Below, one piece after another: positions 32,545-42,780 of a stretch of 64,000 nt of DNA. The notes under the pieces were generated by a model that was given only the letters and a program-made list of their open reading frames with translations, made no database searches and was not told the origin of the DNA. Positions within the stretch are counted from its first letter, which is position 1. Each line of letters starts with the position of its first letter. This stretch comes from G963665405 sp963665405 (lineage in GTDB: Bacteria; Chloroflexota; Dehalococcoidia; Lucifugimonadales; G963665405), in the NCBI GenBank assembly GCA_963665405.2, contig OY762261.2, positions 744,001 through 808,000 of the forward strand, written 5' to 3'. The position numbers were made by a program, and so were the translations under genes.

Positions 32545-33101
32545 CCACGCGGCGAGCCGAGTCGAAGCACACGATCACGGCACTCGTCGAGGACAGGCCC
32601 GGCGTCCTCAATCGCGTCGTCAGCATGTTCAGGCGTCGAGGATTCAACATCGCCAGTCTGGCGGTCGGGCAGAGCGAGGTGGCCGGACTGTCACGCATGA
32701 CCTTCGTGGTGGAGGGTGACGACGGCGTCGTCGAGCAGGTCACGAAGAACATGCACAAGCTGATCGACGTCATCCGCGTCTCGGACGTGTCGAACCGCAA
32801 TATCGTGTCGCGCGAGCTGGCGCTGATGAGGGTGAAGGCCAACGTCCAAGCCCGCAGCGAGATCATGCAGATAGTCGACATCTTCCGCGCCAACATCGTG
32901 GACGTCGCGCCGGAGTCGATCATCGTCGAGGTCACCGGCGACGAGGACAAGGTGGACTCGCTCCACAACCTGCTCAGGCCCTTCGGGATCGTGGAGGTCA
33001 TGCGCACCGGAATGATCGCGATGAACCGTGGAATGAGCGGCAATACCGTGTCGGAGCCGCAGGCCGGACGGTCTCGTCCTCGGGCCGACGGCAGCAGCTA
33101 G
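32541..33101 (+). CDS. ilvN: acetolactate synthase small (regulatory) subunit
   Basis: 186 aa. The N-terminal ACT domain reads TITALVEDRPGVLNRVVSMFRRRGFNI (shown in parts: ALVEDRPGVLNRV, FRRRGFNIASLAVG), the site of valine feedback. A second ACT-like C-terminal domain contains FRANIVDVAPESIIVEVTG. It binds IlvB and stimulates it. Coupled to ilvB by overlap and 53 bp from ilvC. Confidence 0.96.
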   Translation: MTTRRAESKHTITALVEDRPGVLNRVVSMFRRRGFNIASLAVGQSEVAGLSRMTFVVEGDDGVVEQVTKNMHKLIDVIRVSDVSNRNIVSRELALMRVKANVQARSEIMQIVDIFRANIVDVAPESIIVEVTGDEDKVDSLHNLLRPFGIVEVMRTGMIAMNRGMSGNTVSEPQAGRSRPRADGSS

Positions 33102-33154
33102 ACAACGGTCCCGACCGTCCAACCCTGGATTCGACCAGATAAGGAAGACACTAG

Positions 33155-34153
33155 ATGACCACGATGTACTATGAGAACGACGCCGACCTCTCGGTTCTGG
33201 AGGATAAGACGGTAGGGATCATCGGCTACGGGAGCCAGGGCCACGCCCACGCCCTGAACCTGATGGACAGCGGTTTGAACGTGAAGGTGGGACTCTACGA
33301 GGGCAGCAAGAGCTGGGACAAGGCCGAGAGCGCGGGGCTCACGGTCGGCCTGGTCGCCGACGTCGCCCGCGACTCCGACGTCATCATGGTCCTGATCCCG
33401 GATACGTCCCAGGCGCAGGTGTACGGGGAGTCGATCCGGCCTCACCTGGATCCCGGCAAGACGCTGATGTTCGCCCACGGGTTCAATATCCACTACAAGA
33501 CGATCCTTCCGCCCCCTGGCATCGACGTGTCGATGGTGGCCCCCAAGGCGCCGGGCCACCGGATGCGCGAGGTGTTCGTCAGGGGCTCGGGAGTCCCGGG
33601 CCTGCTTGCAATCCACCAGGACGAGTCGGGGCGTGCCCGGGATATCGGTCTGGCCTACGCCAGGGGGATAGGCTGCACCCGCGCCGGCGTGCTCGACACC
33701 ACGTTCGAGGAGGAGACCGAGACGGACCTCTTCGGCGAGCAGGTGGTCCTTTGCGGCGGCGTGACCGCCCTCATCAAGGCGGCCTTCGAGACTCTGACCG
33801 AGGCCGGCTACCAGCCAGCTTCGGCTTACTTCGAGGTCATGCACGAGCTCAAGCTCATTGTCGACCTCCTATACCAGGGCGGAATGGAGTACATGCGCTA
33901 TTCGGTGAGCGACACCGCGGAGTACGGCGACTACAGCCGCGGCCCGATGCTCATCGACGCGCACGTCAAGGAGAACATGAAGAAGATCCTGACCGCGATC
34001 CAGGACGGGTCGTTCGCCCGCGAGTGGATCGCCGAGAACGACGAGGGAAGGCCGACCTTCGACAGGCTTCGGCGAGAGAACGCGGAGCATCCCATCGAGA
34101 AGGTCGGCGCGGAGCTGCGAGGCATGATGTCCTTCCTGAAGGACGCGGACTAG
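33155..34153 (+). CDS. ilvC: ketol-acid reductoisomerase
   Basis: 332 aa, class I length. It isomerises and reduces acetolactate to dihydroxyisovalerate. The Rossmann motif is GIIGYGSQGHAHALN. The two-domain metal site is present as DLFGEQVVLCGG (Asp, Glu) and the later SAYFEVMHELKLIVDL. The C-terminal knotted domain ends EKVGAELRGMMSFL. The ATG follows AAGGAAG. Confidence 0.97.
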   Translation: MTTMYYENDADLSVLEDKTVGIIGYGSQGHAHALNLMDSGLNVKVGLYEGSKSWDKAESAGLTVGLVADVARDSDVIMVLIPDTSQAQVYGESIRPHLDPGKTLMFAHGFNIHYKTILPPPGIDVSMVAPKAPGHRMREVFVRGSGVPGLLAIHQDESGRARDIGLAYARGIGCTRAGVLDTTFEEETETDLFGEQVVLCGGVTALIKAAFETLTEAGYQPASAYFEVMHELKLIVDLLYQGGMEYMRYSVSDTAEYGDYSRGPMLIDAHVKENMKKILTAIQDGSFAREWIAENDEGRPTFDRLRRENAEHPIEKVGAELRGMMSFLKDAD

Positions 34154-34183
34154 AGGGCGCCGGGCAGGGAAGAAGCACCGACA

Positions 34184-34270
34184 ATGGCAGCTGAAAAGGC
34201 AGTCCACGTAGTTCGCCGCGACGGCCTGGCCCCGACGGGGTCTGGTCCGGCGGACTACGTTGTCCTGTGA
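34184..34270 (+). promoter_or_regulatory. 28-codon frame containing a long hairpin between ilvC and leuA
   Basis: A strong inverted repeat, ACGTAGTTCGCCG (34206-34218) with CGGCGGACTACGT (34248-34260), one mismatch, encloses a GC-rich inner stem (GGCCCCGACGGGGTC). A 28-codon frame from ATG 34184 to TGA 34270 spans the same bases and encodes five Val codons and two Leu codons, ending DYVVL. It may be a leader peptide or an RNA processing or stability element that sets leu expression relative to ilv. Translation is unproven. Confidence 0.4.
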
Positions 34271-34331
34271 CGGCCGCATTGATACGAATCAACCGCGATT
34301 CCATCAAGGGCCCGAAAAGGAGGCCATCAAC

Positions 34332-35879
<1,548 letters not shown>

Positions 35880-35990
35880 GTCCAGCCAGTCGAGATCGGC
35901 TCTGCGGCATTCGTGCGGCCGACAAGGCCCCCGGGATCGAGCTGGGCTCGGCGCTTCGTCTTTGAAACCTGTGTGACCAAGGAAGGCCTC

Positions 35991-37391
35991 ATGCCTCCGA
36001 AAACCATGTTCCAAAAGATCTGGGGTGCTCACGTCGTCCACGAGGAGGTGGGCGAGCCGACCCTGCTCTACGTGGACCTCCACCTGGTCCACGAGGTGAC
36101 CTCGCCCCAGGCCTTCGACGGGCTGCGGTTGGCCGGCCGCAAGGTGCGTCGCACCGATCTGACCGTCGCAACGGCCGACCACAACACCCCGACGTGGGCC
36201 CGCTCCAAGCCCATCACCGATCCTCTCGCCAAGCAGCAGCTGGATGCTCTCGCGCGCAATTGCGAGGAGTTCGGCATCACGCTCTACGACATGTACAGCC
36301 CCAACCAGGGTATCGTCCACATCATCGGGCCCGAACAAGGCTACACCCAGCCCGGCAAGCTCATCGTCTGCGGAGACAGCCACACGTCTACCCACGGCGC
36401 CTTCGGCGCGATCGCTCTCGGGATAGGCACCACCCAGGTGGAGCTCGTGCTGGCTACCCAGTGCATGGTGCAGGCGCGGATGAAGACGATGGAGGTGCGG
36501 GTGAACGGACCTCTTCCTTCGGGAGTCACACCCAAGGACCTGATACTCGGTATCATCGGCCAGATCGGGATAGACGGAGCCACCGGACACGCCGTCGAGT
36601 ATACCGGTGAGGCCCTGCGTGCCATGTCCATCGAGGGCCGGATGACGGTCTGCAACATGTCGATCGAGGCCGGCGCCCGGGCTGGGATGGTCGCGCCCGA
36701 CGACACGACCTTCGACTACATGCGCGGGCGCCCGCAGGTGCCACAGGGTGATGAGTTCGAGGCTGCGGTTGACGAGTGGCGGCATCTCGCCACCGACCCC
36801 GGGGCCACGTTCGACACGCTGGTCGAGATCGACGCGACCTCCCTGGAGCCCTTCGTCACTTGGGGAACCAATCCCGGCATGGTAGTCCCGGTGACCGGCC
36901 GCGTTCCCAACCCGGCCTCGTTCCACGACCCGAGCGAGCGAGCCGCCGCAGAGCGCGCCCTCGAGTACATGGCGCTCGACCCGGACACCCCGGTCCAAGA
37001 CATCAAGATCGATCGGGTCTTCCTCGGCTCCTGCACGAACGGCCGTATGGAGGACCTGACGGCCGCCGCTGCGGTGGTGAAAGGGCGCAAGGTGAGCGAC
37101 AGCGTGTACGCGATGGTGGTGCCGGGCTCCAACGAGGTGAAGAGGCAGGCCGAGGCCGACGGGCTGGACCGCGTATTCAGAGAGGCCGGCTTCGACTGGC
37201 GGGAGGCCGGCTGCTCGATGTGCCTGGGCATGAATCCCGACATCCTGCAGCCCGGCGAGCGCTGTGCGTCGACGTCCAACCGCAACTTCGAGGGTCGCCA
37301 GGGCAAGGGCGGGCGTACCCACCTGGTCAGCCCGCAGATGGCCGCCGCCGCCGCCATCGCCGGCCACTTCGTCGACATAAGGGAGTGGTAG
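35991..37391 (+). CDS. leuC: 3-isopropylmalate dehydratase large subunit
   Basis: 466 aa aconitase-family enzyme that isomerises 2- to 3-isopropylmalate together with LeuD. The iron-sulfur cluster cysteines are in GSCTNGRMEDL and GCSMCLGMNPD; GDSHTSTHGAFGAIA and VIEYTGE-like AVEYTGEALRAMSIEGRMT are family blocks. The ATG at 35991 is preceded by AAGGAAGG. It is 111 bp from leuA. The protein is complete. Confidence 0.96.
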   Translation: MPPKTMFQKIWGAHVVHEEVGEPTLLYVDLHLVHEVTSPQAFDGLRLAGRKVRRTDLTVATADHNTPTWARSKPITDPLAKQQLDALARNCEEFGITLYDMYSPNQGIVHIIGPEQGYTQPGKLIVCGDSHTSTHGAFGAIALGIGTTQVELVLATQCMVQARMKTMEVRVNGPLPSGVTPKDLILGIIGQIGIDGATGHAVEYTGEALRAMSIEGRMTVCNMSIEAGARAGMVAPDDTTFDYMRGRPQVPQGDEFEAAVDEWRHLATDPGATFDTLVEIDATSLEPFVTWGTNPGMVVPVTGRVPNPASFHDPSERAAAERALEYMALDPDTPVQDIKIDRVFLGSCTNGRMEDLTAAAAVVKGRKVSDSVYAMVVPGSNEVKRQAEADGLDRVFREAGFDWREAGCSMCLGMNPDILQPGERCASTSNRNFEGRQGKGGRTHLVSPQMAAAAAIAGHFVDIREW

Positions 37392-37569
37392 TTTCCGATG
37401 AAATATGGGCTGTGCAGATCCCGACAAGTCGGGATTGCCAGGTGCCTAAGGGCGTCCCTCCAGATTTTTCAGTACCCTGCTGGTGTCCTGCCTGGTCAGG
37501 CCGCTGAACAGATCGTCGATGGTCCATCCCCCAGAGAAGATCCCTCTGCAAGACGAGGAATCGTGGGGT

Positions 37570-37619
37570 GTGCAGAGGGGCGAAGCCCCTTTGCCGGGTG
37601 TCTGAGGGTGTCCCTCAGA
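37570..37619 (+). repeat. dispersed palindromic repeat, copy 5 (inside the leu operon)
   Basis: In the 290-bp gap between leuC and leuD. Head hairpin GGGGCGAAGCCCC (37577-37589), spacer TTTGCCGGGTG, then the perfect palindrome TCTGAGGGTGTCCCTCAGA (37601-37619). A separate perfect hairpin ATCCCGACAAGTCGGGAT lies at 37418-37435. Because leuC and leuD run in the same direction, both structures would be in the operon mRNA. No T-tract follows, so they are not terminators. Confidence 0.85.
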
Positions 37620-37681
37620 TATCATTCCTCCCCCCTCCTGGCCAGGACAGGGAAAGCTTTAGCTTACTAGGGAGCAAGCCC

Positions 37682-38311
37682 ATGGAACCCTTCACGAAAC
37701 ACACAGGGATCGTCGCGCCGCTCGACCGCGTCAACGTGGACACGGACCAGATCATCCCCAAGCAGTTCCTCAAGCGCATCGAGCGGACCGGGTTTGGCCA
37801 GTTCCTCTTCTTCGACTGGCGGTTCGGTCCCGACGGGTCCACCAATGAAGAGTTCGAGCTGAACGACCCCGCATATCGGGGCGCTAGCATACTGCTAGCT
37901 GGCCGGAACTTCGGCTGTGGGTCGTCGAGGGAGCACGCACCGTGGGCTCTCAGGGAATACGGGTTCCGGGCGATCATCGCTCCGAGCTTTGCGGACATCT
38001 TCCACAAGAACTGCTTCGAGAACGGGCTCGTGCCGGTGATTCTCTCCGAGGAGGTGGTGGGCCGGCTGATGTCACAGGCGAAATCGAAGCCGGGAAGTAG
38101 CCTGACGGTGGACCTGGAGAGCTGCCGGATCACCGGCGAGGACGGTCTCGATATCCCCTTCACGATGCACGACGACCCGGCGACCCACGAGTTCCGCCGC
38201 CGCACGTTGCTACACGGCCTGGACGAGATAGACATGGTCCTGCGAAGGAGGGACGAGATCGTAGCGTTCGAGGCAGGTCGCTCGAACCACGGCGGTGTGT
38301 TGTCGGCGTAG
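37682..38311 (+). CDS. leuD: 3-isopropylmalate dehydratase small subunit
   Basis: 209 aa swivel subunit partnering LeuC. Family blocks are VDTDQIIPKQFLKRIERTG, GRNFGCGSSREHAPWAL and FADIFHKNCFENGL. It belongs to the longer bacterial LeuD type. The ATG at 37682 follows GGGAGC. It is the last gene of the operon here: leuB, which would normally complete the pathway, is not in the window. Confidence 0.96.
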   Translation: MEPFTKHTGIVAPLDRVNVDTDQIIPKQFLKRIERTGFGQFLFFDWRFGPDGSTNEEFELNDPAYRGASILLAGRNFGCGSSREHAPWALREYGFRAIIAPSFADIFHKNCFENGLVPVILSEEVVGRLMSQAKSKPGSSLTVDLESCRITGEDGLDIPFTMHDDPATHEFRRRTLLHGLDEIDMVLRRRDEIVAFEAGRSNHGGVLSA

Positions 38312-38335
38312 AGGGCGTGACGGCCCGGGTGGCGC

Positions 38336-40159
38336 TTAGGCGCCGTCTGTTTCGCGTGAGCTTCCGTTCATCGGCACCGACTCGGGCGAATCGTCGGACT
38401 TCGATCCCCCGCGCCGGGCAATGCGCCTGACCCCGGTGGCCACGAAGCCCTGGAGAGCGTCTACCTCGCGAGTAATGGCCGCCCTAAAGCGTGAGCTGTA
38501 TCTTCCGGCCTCGCGATACTTCTTATAGCGCCGGCTAAGCATCCGCCGCTTCGACATCGACTGAAGATCGGCGAGCTCCCGTAGCAGGACGCGGCGAAGA
38601 TTACGTGCCGCCTCGTCGGGACTCTTGTGAGCCCCGCCCGGAGGCTCCTGCACAACGGCGTCGACGATGTCCAGCTCGTGGCAGTCATAGGCGGTAAGAC
38701 GCAGCGCCGTGGCCACCTCCTCGGCGCGATTCTCGTCCTGATAGATCAGATCCGCTGCATCCTCCGGCGACATGATGGAGTAGATCGCGTTCTCCATCAT
38801 CACAACCCGGTCCGCCACCGCGAGGGCGATAGCGGCCTCGCTGCCGCCCTCACCGATGACCGCGGCGATCGACGGTGCCCCGAGCCCGGCCATCGACGCC
38901 ATGGTCATCGCGATGGCGTTGCCCAGCCCTCGCTCCTCTGCGTCCAGACTCTGGACCGGTCCAGGAGTGTCGATGAGCGTTATCAGTGGAATATTGAACT
39001 TGGAAGCAAGGCCGACGACCCGCTGCGCCTTTCGCAACCCCTCAGGCGACACGCGTCCGTCGTTGCGGGAGGCCGCGTCGTCACCCCTGCCGCGCTCGTG
39101 ACCGATGACCGCCACGGTCTGACCACCCAGATGTGCCAGCCCAGACACGATCGCTCCGTCATCACCGTATACCCGGTCACCGTGCAGCTCGACAAAGTTG
39201 GAGAACATCCTCGCGATGTAGTCGAGTGACGAAGGTCTCGACCGGTGGCGGGCGAGCTGGACGGACTCCCACGCCTGAGGGCGCTGAGAATCCCCCGTGG
39301 TCTGCTTCTGGGCCTTGTCTCTGGCGGTCAGGCGGTACTGCGGACCCAGGAGGTCTAGGAGCACGGCCAGCAGGTCCCTCAGCGTCGTCCTGTCGACGAC
39401 CGCGTCGATCATGCCCCTCTCCAGCTGCGATTCAGACGTGTTCGAAGTGTTCGGGACCGGCTCCTGGCTCGTCTCGTTGATCGAGCGGAGTGGGGCAAAT
39501 CCCACAATGGCCCCGGGCTCCGCGAGAATGATGTCGACCAGGTTGGCGAAGCTTGCGTATACCTGACCGGTGGCCGGGTTGGCCAGTACCGAGATGAACG
39601 GAAGTCCCTTCTCTGAGAGTCTGCTGGAGGCGATGGCGGTCTTGGCCATCTGCATCAGCGACAGGACCCCCTCCTGAACGCGCGCACCGCCGCTCGTCAC
39701 CACCGCGACCGCCGGGACTCTCTTCTTGGCGGCAAGCTCCAGAGCGAGCGCCACCTTCTCCCCGACGACGGACCCCATGCTTCCGCCCATGAATCCGAAA
39801 TCCAGGACGAACAGGACCACCGGGCTCCCTCCGATGGAGCACGAGCCCGTCACCGCAGCCTCGGTGAGGCCGGTTCGCCTCTGGTCGCTGAACAGCCGGC
39901 TCTTGTACGAGGGACGGGTCGAAAACGAGAGGGGGTCGAGAGAGATCAGGGACCTGTTGGTCTCTCGAAATGTGCCGGGGTCGGCAAGCGTCTTGATGCG
40001 CTCCCTGGCCGTCAGGGCGTAGTGGAAGCGGCACGAGTGGCACACGCGGTACCGGGCGTAGAGATCGGACCCCGCAAAGCTGGTCCCGCAGACCAGGCAC
40101 GAGTCTCGGAGTGCGGGCTCCTTGTCGTCGGCTTGGCCACGCCGGGCTACCGAGTTCAA
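38336..40159 (-). CDS. accDA: acetyl-CoA carboxylase carboxyltransferase, fused beta and alpha subunits
   Basis: 607 aa. It transfers the carboxyl group from carboxybiotin to acetyl-CoA, giving malonyl-CoA. The N-terminal AccD half has the zinc finger C21, C24, C40, C43 and TSGGARVQEGVLSLMQM. The AccA half starts around residue 300 (RPSSLDYIARMFSNFVELHG) and includes IDTPGPVQSLDAEERG and VIGEGGSEAAIALAVAD. E. coli has two separate genes, and fusion is a lineage marker. It runs opposite to leuD, with 24 bp between the stops. Confidence 0.94.
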   Translation of the reverse strand: MNSVARRGQADDKEPALRDSCLVCGTSFAGSDLYARYRVCHSCRFHYALTARERIKTLADPGTFRETNRSLISLDPLSFSTRPSYKSRLFSDQRRTGLTEAAVTGSCSIGGSPVVLFVLDFGFMGGSMGSVVGEKVALALELAAKKRVPAVAVVTSGGARVQEGVLSLMQMAKTAIASSRLSEKGLPFISVLANPATGQVYASFANLVDIILAEPGAIVGFAPLRSINETSQEPVPNTSNTSESQLERGMIDAVVDRTTLRDLLAVLLDLLGPQYRLTARDKAQKQTTGDSQRPQAWESVQLARHRSRPSSLDYIARMFSNFVELHGDRVYGDDGAIVSGLAHLGGQTVAVIGHERGRGDDAASRNDGRVSPEGLRKAQRVVGLASKFNIPLITLIDTPGPVQSLDAEERGLGNAIAMTMASMAGLGAPSIAAVIGEGGSEAAIALAVADRVVMMENAIYSIMSPEDAADLIYQDENRAEEVATALRLTAYDCHELDIVDAVVQEPPGGAHKSPDEAARNLRRVLLRELADLQSMSKRRMLSRRYKKYREAGRYSSRFRAAITREVDALQGFVATGVRRIARRGGSKSDDSPESVPMNGSSRETDGA

Positions 40160-40228
40160 CAGACCAGTGAAGTTCCGAACCAGGTCAGACCTCCCTATCC
40201 AGCCGTCTAAACCCGCGCGCGCGGCCGT

Positions 40229-42778
40229 CTACACACTTCCGATTATAACATCCCGCGACTTGGAGCCGTCGCTGGGGCCGACGATCCCCTCTTCTTCGAG
40301 CTGGTCCATCAGACGGGCGGCTCTGGGGTACCCGATGCGCATCCGTCTCTGCAGCAACGACGTCGACAGCTTGCTGTAGCGTTGAGCCAGGTCTACGGCC
40401 TTGTCCATCAGCTCGTCGCGAGATCCCGCGCCGTCGTCGTCCTCTCCGGCATCGTCGGCTCCCGACTTCTCGTCCTTGACCGGGCGGAGAGTCACCCTCG
40501 GCAGCGGTGGCCACGGCGTCTTCTGCCAGAACGCCACGATATCCTCGCTCTCCCGATCGGATATGAACACCCCCTGGACCCGTTTCGGCCTCGAGGCGTC
40601 CAGGGCGAGGAAGAGCATGTCGCCGCGGCCCAACAGCTTGTCTGCGCCGGTCGCGTCGAGGATCGTCCGGGAGTCGATCTGGGAGGCCACTCCAAAGCTG
40701 ATCCTGGTGGGGAAATTAGCCTTGATGAGTCCCGTCACGACATCCACCGATGGCCGCTGAGTGGCTACGATTAGGTGTATTCCGGTCGCCCTTCCTAGCT
40801 GCGCCAGCCGGCACAGCGACTGCTCTACGTCGAACGACGCTGCCATCATCAGGTCGGCCAGCTCGTCGACCGCGACGACCAGCATCGGCATCTTGTCGGG
40901 GACCTTCCTGTTGTAGGCCTCGATGTTCCTGACGCCGACCTCCTCGAAGCGGCGATACCGGTTCTGCATCTCCTGGATCATACCCTTCAGATAGCCCACT
41001 ACCTGGTCCGTCTCGACGACAACCGGCGTAAGCAGATGGGGTATCCCGTTGTATGGGGTCATCTCGACCCTCTTTGGGTCGATCAGGAGCAGCCGCATCT
41101 CCGCAGGCGACTTCTCCATGAGCAGACCCGCCAGGATCGTGTTGATACATACGCTCTTGCCGCTGCCGGTAGCGCCCGCTATCAGGAGGTGGGGCATCTT
41201 GGCCAGGTCGGCGACCACCGCCTCTCCACCGCTCCCCTTACCCAAAGCTATAGGCAGGTGGGCAGTGGCGTGGAGCCGGCGGTACTCCTCGCTCTCCATG
41301 ACCCCTCGCAGAGTCACGAGCTCGGGTTCGGGGTTGGGCACCTCGATACCGACCTGGGACTTCCCCATCACGGGGGTTTCTATCCGGATGCTTGGCGTCT
41401 TCAGGGCGAGTGAGAGGTCCTTTTCCCGGGAGAGTATGCTGTCGACCTTGACCCTCGTCTTGGTCTCCTCCCGACGCACTGTCGCCTTGCCGGAGGCGTC
41501 CAGGATCGGCCGACCCTGATCGTCCAGCTGCTTCACCTGCTTGTAGCGGCGAACCCAGCCGGGCACCAGCCCGTACAGCGTCACGGCGGGGCCCGGTCGT
41601 ATCTGCCCGATCTCGACCTCTATGCTGTACTCCCCGAGCGTGCGCCTGATCGTCTCGGCCGTCTCTTCCATCTCTTCTTTCGAGATCCCGCCCTCTGGAG
41701 TCGTAACCAGCAGGCCCATAGGCGGCTTGTCCCAGGCGCTCCTTGCGGCATCGACTATCGGTCCGACCAGGTCGCCGGGCGATTCCGCGGCGTCGCTCGC
41801 CGCGACCTTGATGAGGCCGCTCTGGTCTCCCGTGCTCTGCCAGTTTCCGGACCCAGCCCAGAACTTGTTGAACTTGGCCGGACCGGCGTCGCCGTCTTCG
41901 GGCTCCGCCTCCTCGACCGGCACCACCTGCTCGGTCGTGTCCTCCCAGGAGTCCAACTCGGACTCGTCGTCTGCCGGTGTCTCAGGGTCCGCGGACGAAG
42001 GCTCCGTCGACGCCAGGCCTGTCGGCGCCCAGGCCGGCGTCTCGACACGGCTGCTACTGAGGGGCTGCGCGACGGCAGCCCGGTGTCCGAGTCCCGCGTT
42101 CCGGGTCGTTCGCGCCGGGGTCACGGGCGGCTCCACCTCGATGGGGAGGTCGACGTCCTCAGGGCTCTTCGTACCCTCAGGAACCCTGTACATCCGGCCG
42201 AGAAACACCCCGAGTCTCTTGGCCAGCAGGCTACCGGCAACATAAGCGGAGAGGAGGAGTCCACCGAACAGCTGAAGCCCTTCCCAGGCCAACGGGGGCG
42301 ATGCGACCGCAACTGCCAGAAGGAAGAGTCCCAGGACCCGGAACACGGCGATCCAGGTGATGGTTCCCGCTAGGAACCTCCCCACGCCCCCACCCAGGGT
42401 GACGTCTCCTTGAAGCCCGAACCAGCCCAGGACTCCGGCATCAGCTCTGAAAAATGAGAGCACTCCGAAGACGGCCCCGACGAATATCAGCGTGCCCGCC
42501 CAGAGACGGACGTCGCTCAGCCACGATCGCCTTCGGAGCAGGGCCCAGCCGAACGCAGCCGTCCACAGCGCCAGGGGTAGCAGTCCCAGCGATACCGCCG
42601 ATAGTACCTCGTGGCGCGCCGCCTGATAAGCGTCCACGATCGACGTCCGGAACAGATATGCCAGCAGGCCCGCGGCCACCAGGGCCACCACCGGCGCCAG
42701 TCGCGCCAGCAATGTTGCAGAGCCTGTCCGGCCTGCGTCCGCCCTTCTGCTGCCCTTGCTTCTCGCCTCCGCACCCAT
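40229..42778 (-). CDS. ftsK: FtsK/SpoIIIE-type DNA translocase
   Basis: 849 aa chromosome-segregation motor. Four or more transmembrane segments occupy about residues 20-190, then an acidic Pro/Ser/Thr linker, and the motor domain with Walker A GATGSGKSVCINTIL near residue 533 and LIDPKRVEMTPYNGIPHL after it; VVAVDELADLMM is Walker B. The last 65 residues form the winged-helix gamma domain (KLSTSLLQRRMRIGYPRAARLMDQLE) that reads orientation sequences (motif given for identification in parts: LLQRRMRIGYPRAARLMD). It is immediately downstream of the RNase J gene. Confidence 0.95.
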   Translation of the reverse strand: MGAEARSKGSRRADAGRTGSATLLARLAPVVALVAAGLLAYLFRTSIVDAYQAARHEVLSAVSLGLLPLALWTAAFGWALLRRRSWLSDVRLWAGTLIFVGAVFGVLSFFRADAGVLGWFGLQGDVTLGGGVGRFLAGTITWIAVFRVLGLFLLAVAVASPPLAWEGLQLFGGLLLSAYVAGSLLAKRLGVFLGRMYRVPEGTKSPEDVDLPIEVEPPVTPARTTRNAGLGHRAAVAQPLSSSRVETPAWAPTGLASTEPSSADPETPADDESELDSWEDTTEQVVPVEEAEPEDGDAGPAKFNKFWAGSGNWQSTGDQSGLIKVAASDAAESPGDLVGPIVDAARSAWDKPPMGLLVTTPEGGISKEEMEETAETIRRTLGEYSIEVEIGQIRPGPAVTLYGLVPGWVRRYKQVKQLDDQGRPILDASGKATVRREETKTRVKVDSILSREKDLSLALKTPSIRIETPVMGKSQVGIEVPNPEPELVTLRGVMESEEYRRLHATAHLPIALGKGSGGEAVVADLAKMPHLLIAGATGSGKSVCINTILAGLLMEKSPAEMRLLLIDPKRVEMTPYNGIPHLLTPVVVETDQVVGYLKGMIQEMQNRYRRFEEVGVRNIEAYNRKVPDKMPMLVVAVDELADLMMAASFDVEQSLCRLAQLGRATGIHLIVATQRPSVDVVTGLIKANFPTRISFGVASQIDSRTILDATGADKLLGRGDMLFLALDASRPKRVQGVFISDRESEDIVAFWQKTPWPPLPRVTLRPVKDEKSGADDAGEDDDGAGSRDELMDKAVDLAQRYSKLSTSLLQRRMRIGYPRAARLMDQLEEEGIVGPSDGSKSRDVIIGSV

Positions 42779-42780
42779 TC

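Noticed and set aside
37450..37545. Minus-strand stretch reading WTIDDLFSGLTRQDTSRVL before a stop, between leuC and leuD.
   Set aside because: It looks protein-like but is too short, has no start of its own and is not supported by anything nearby; may be a gene fossil.
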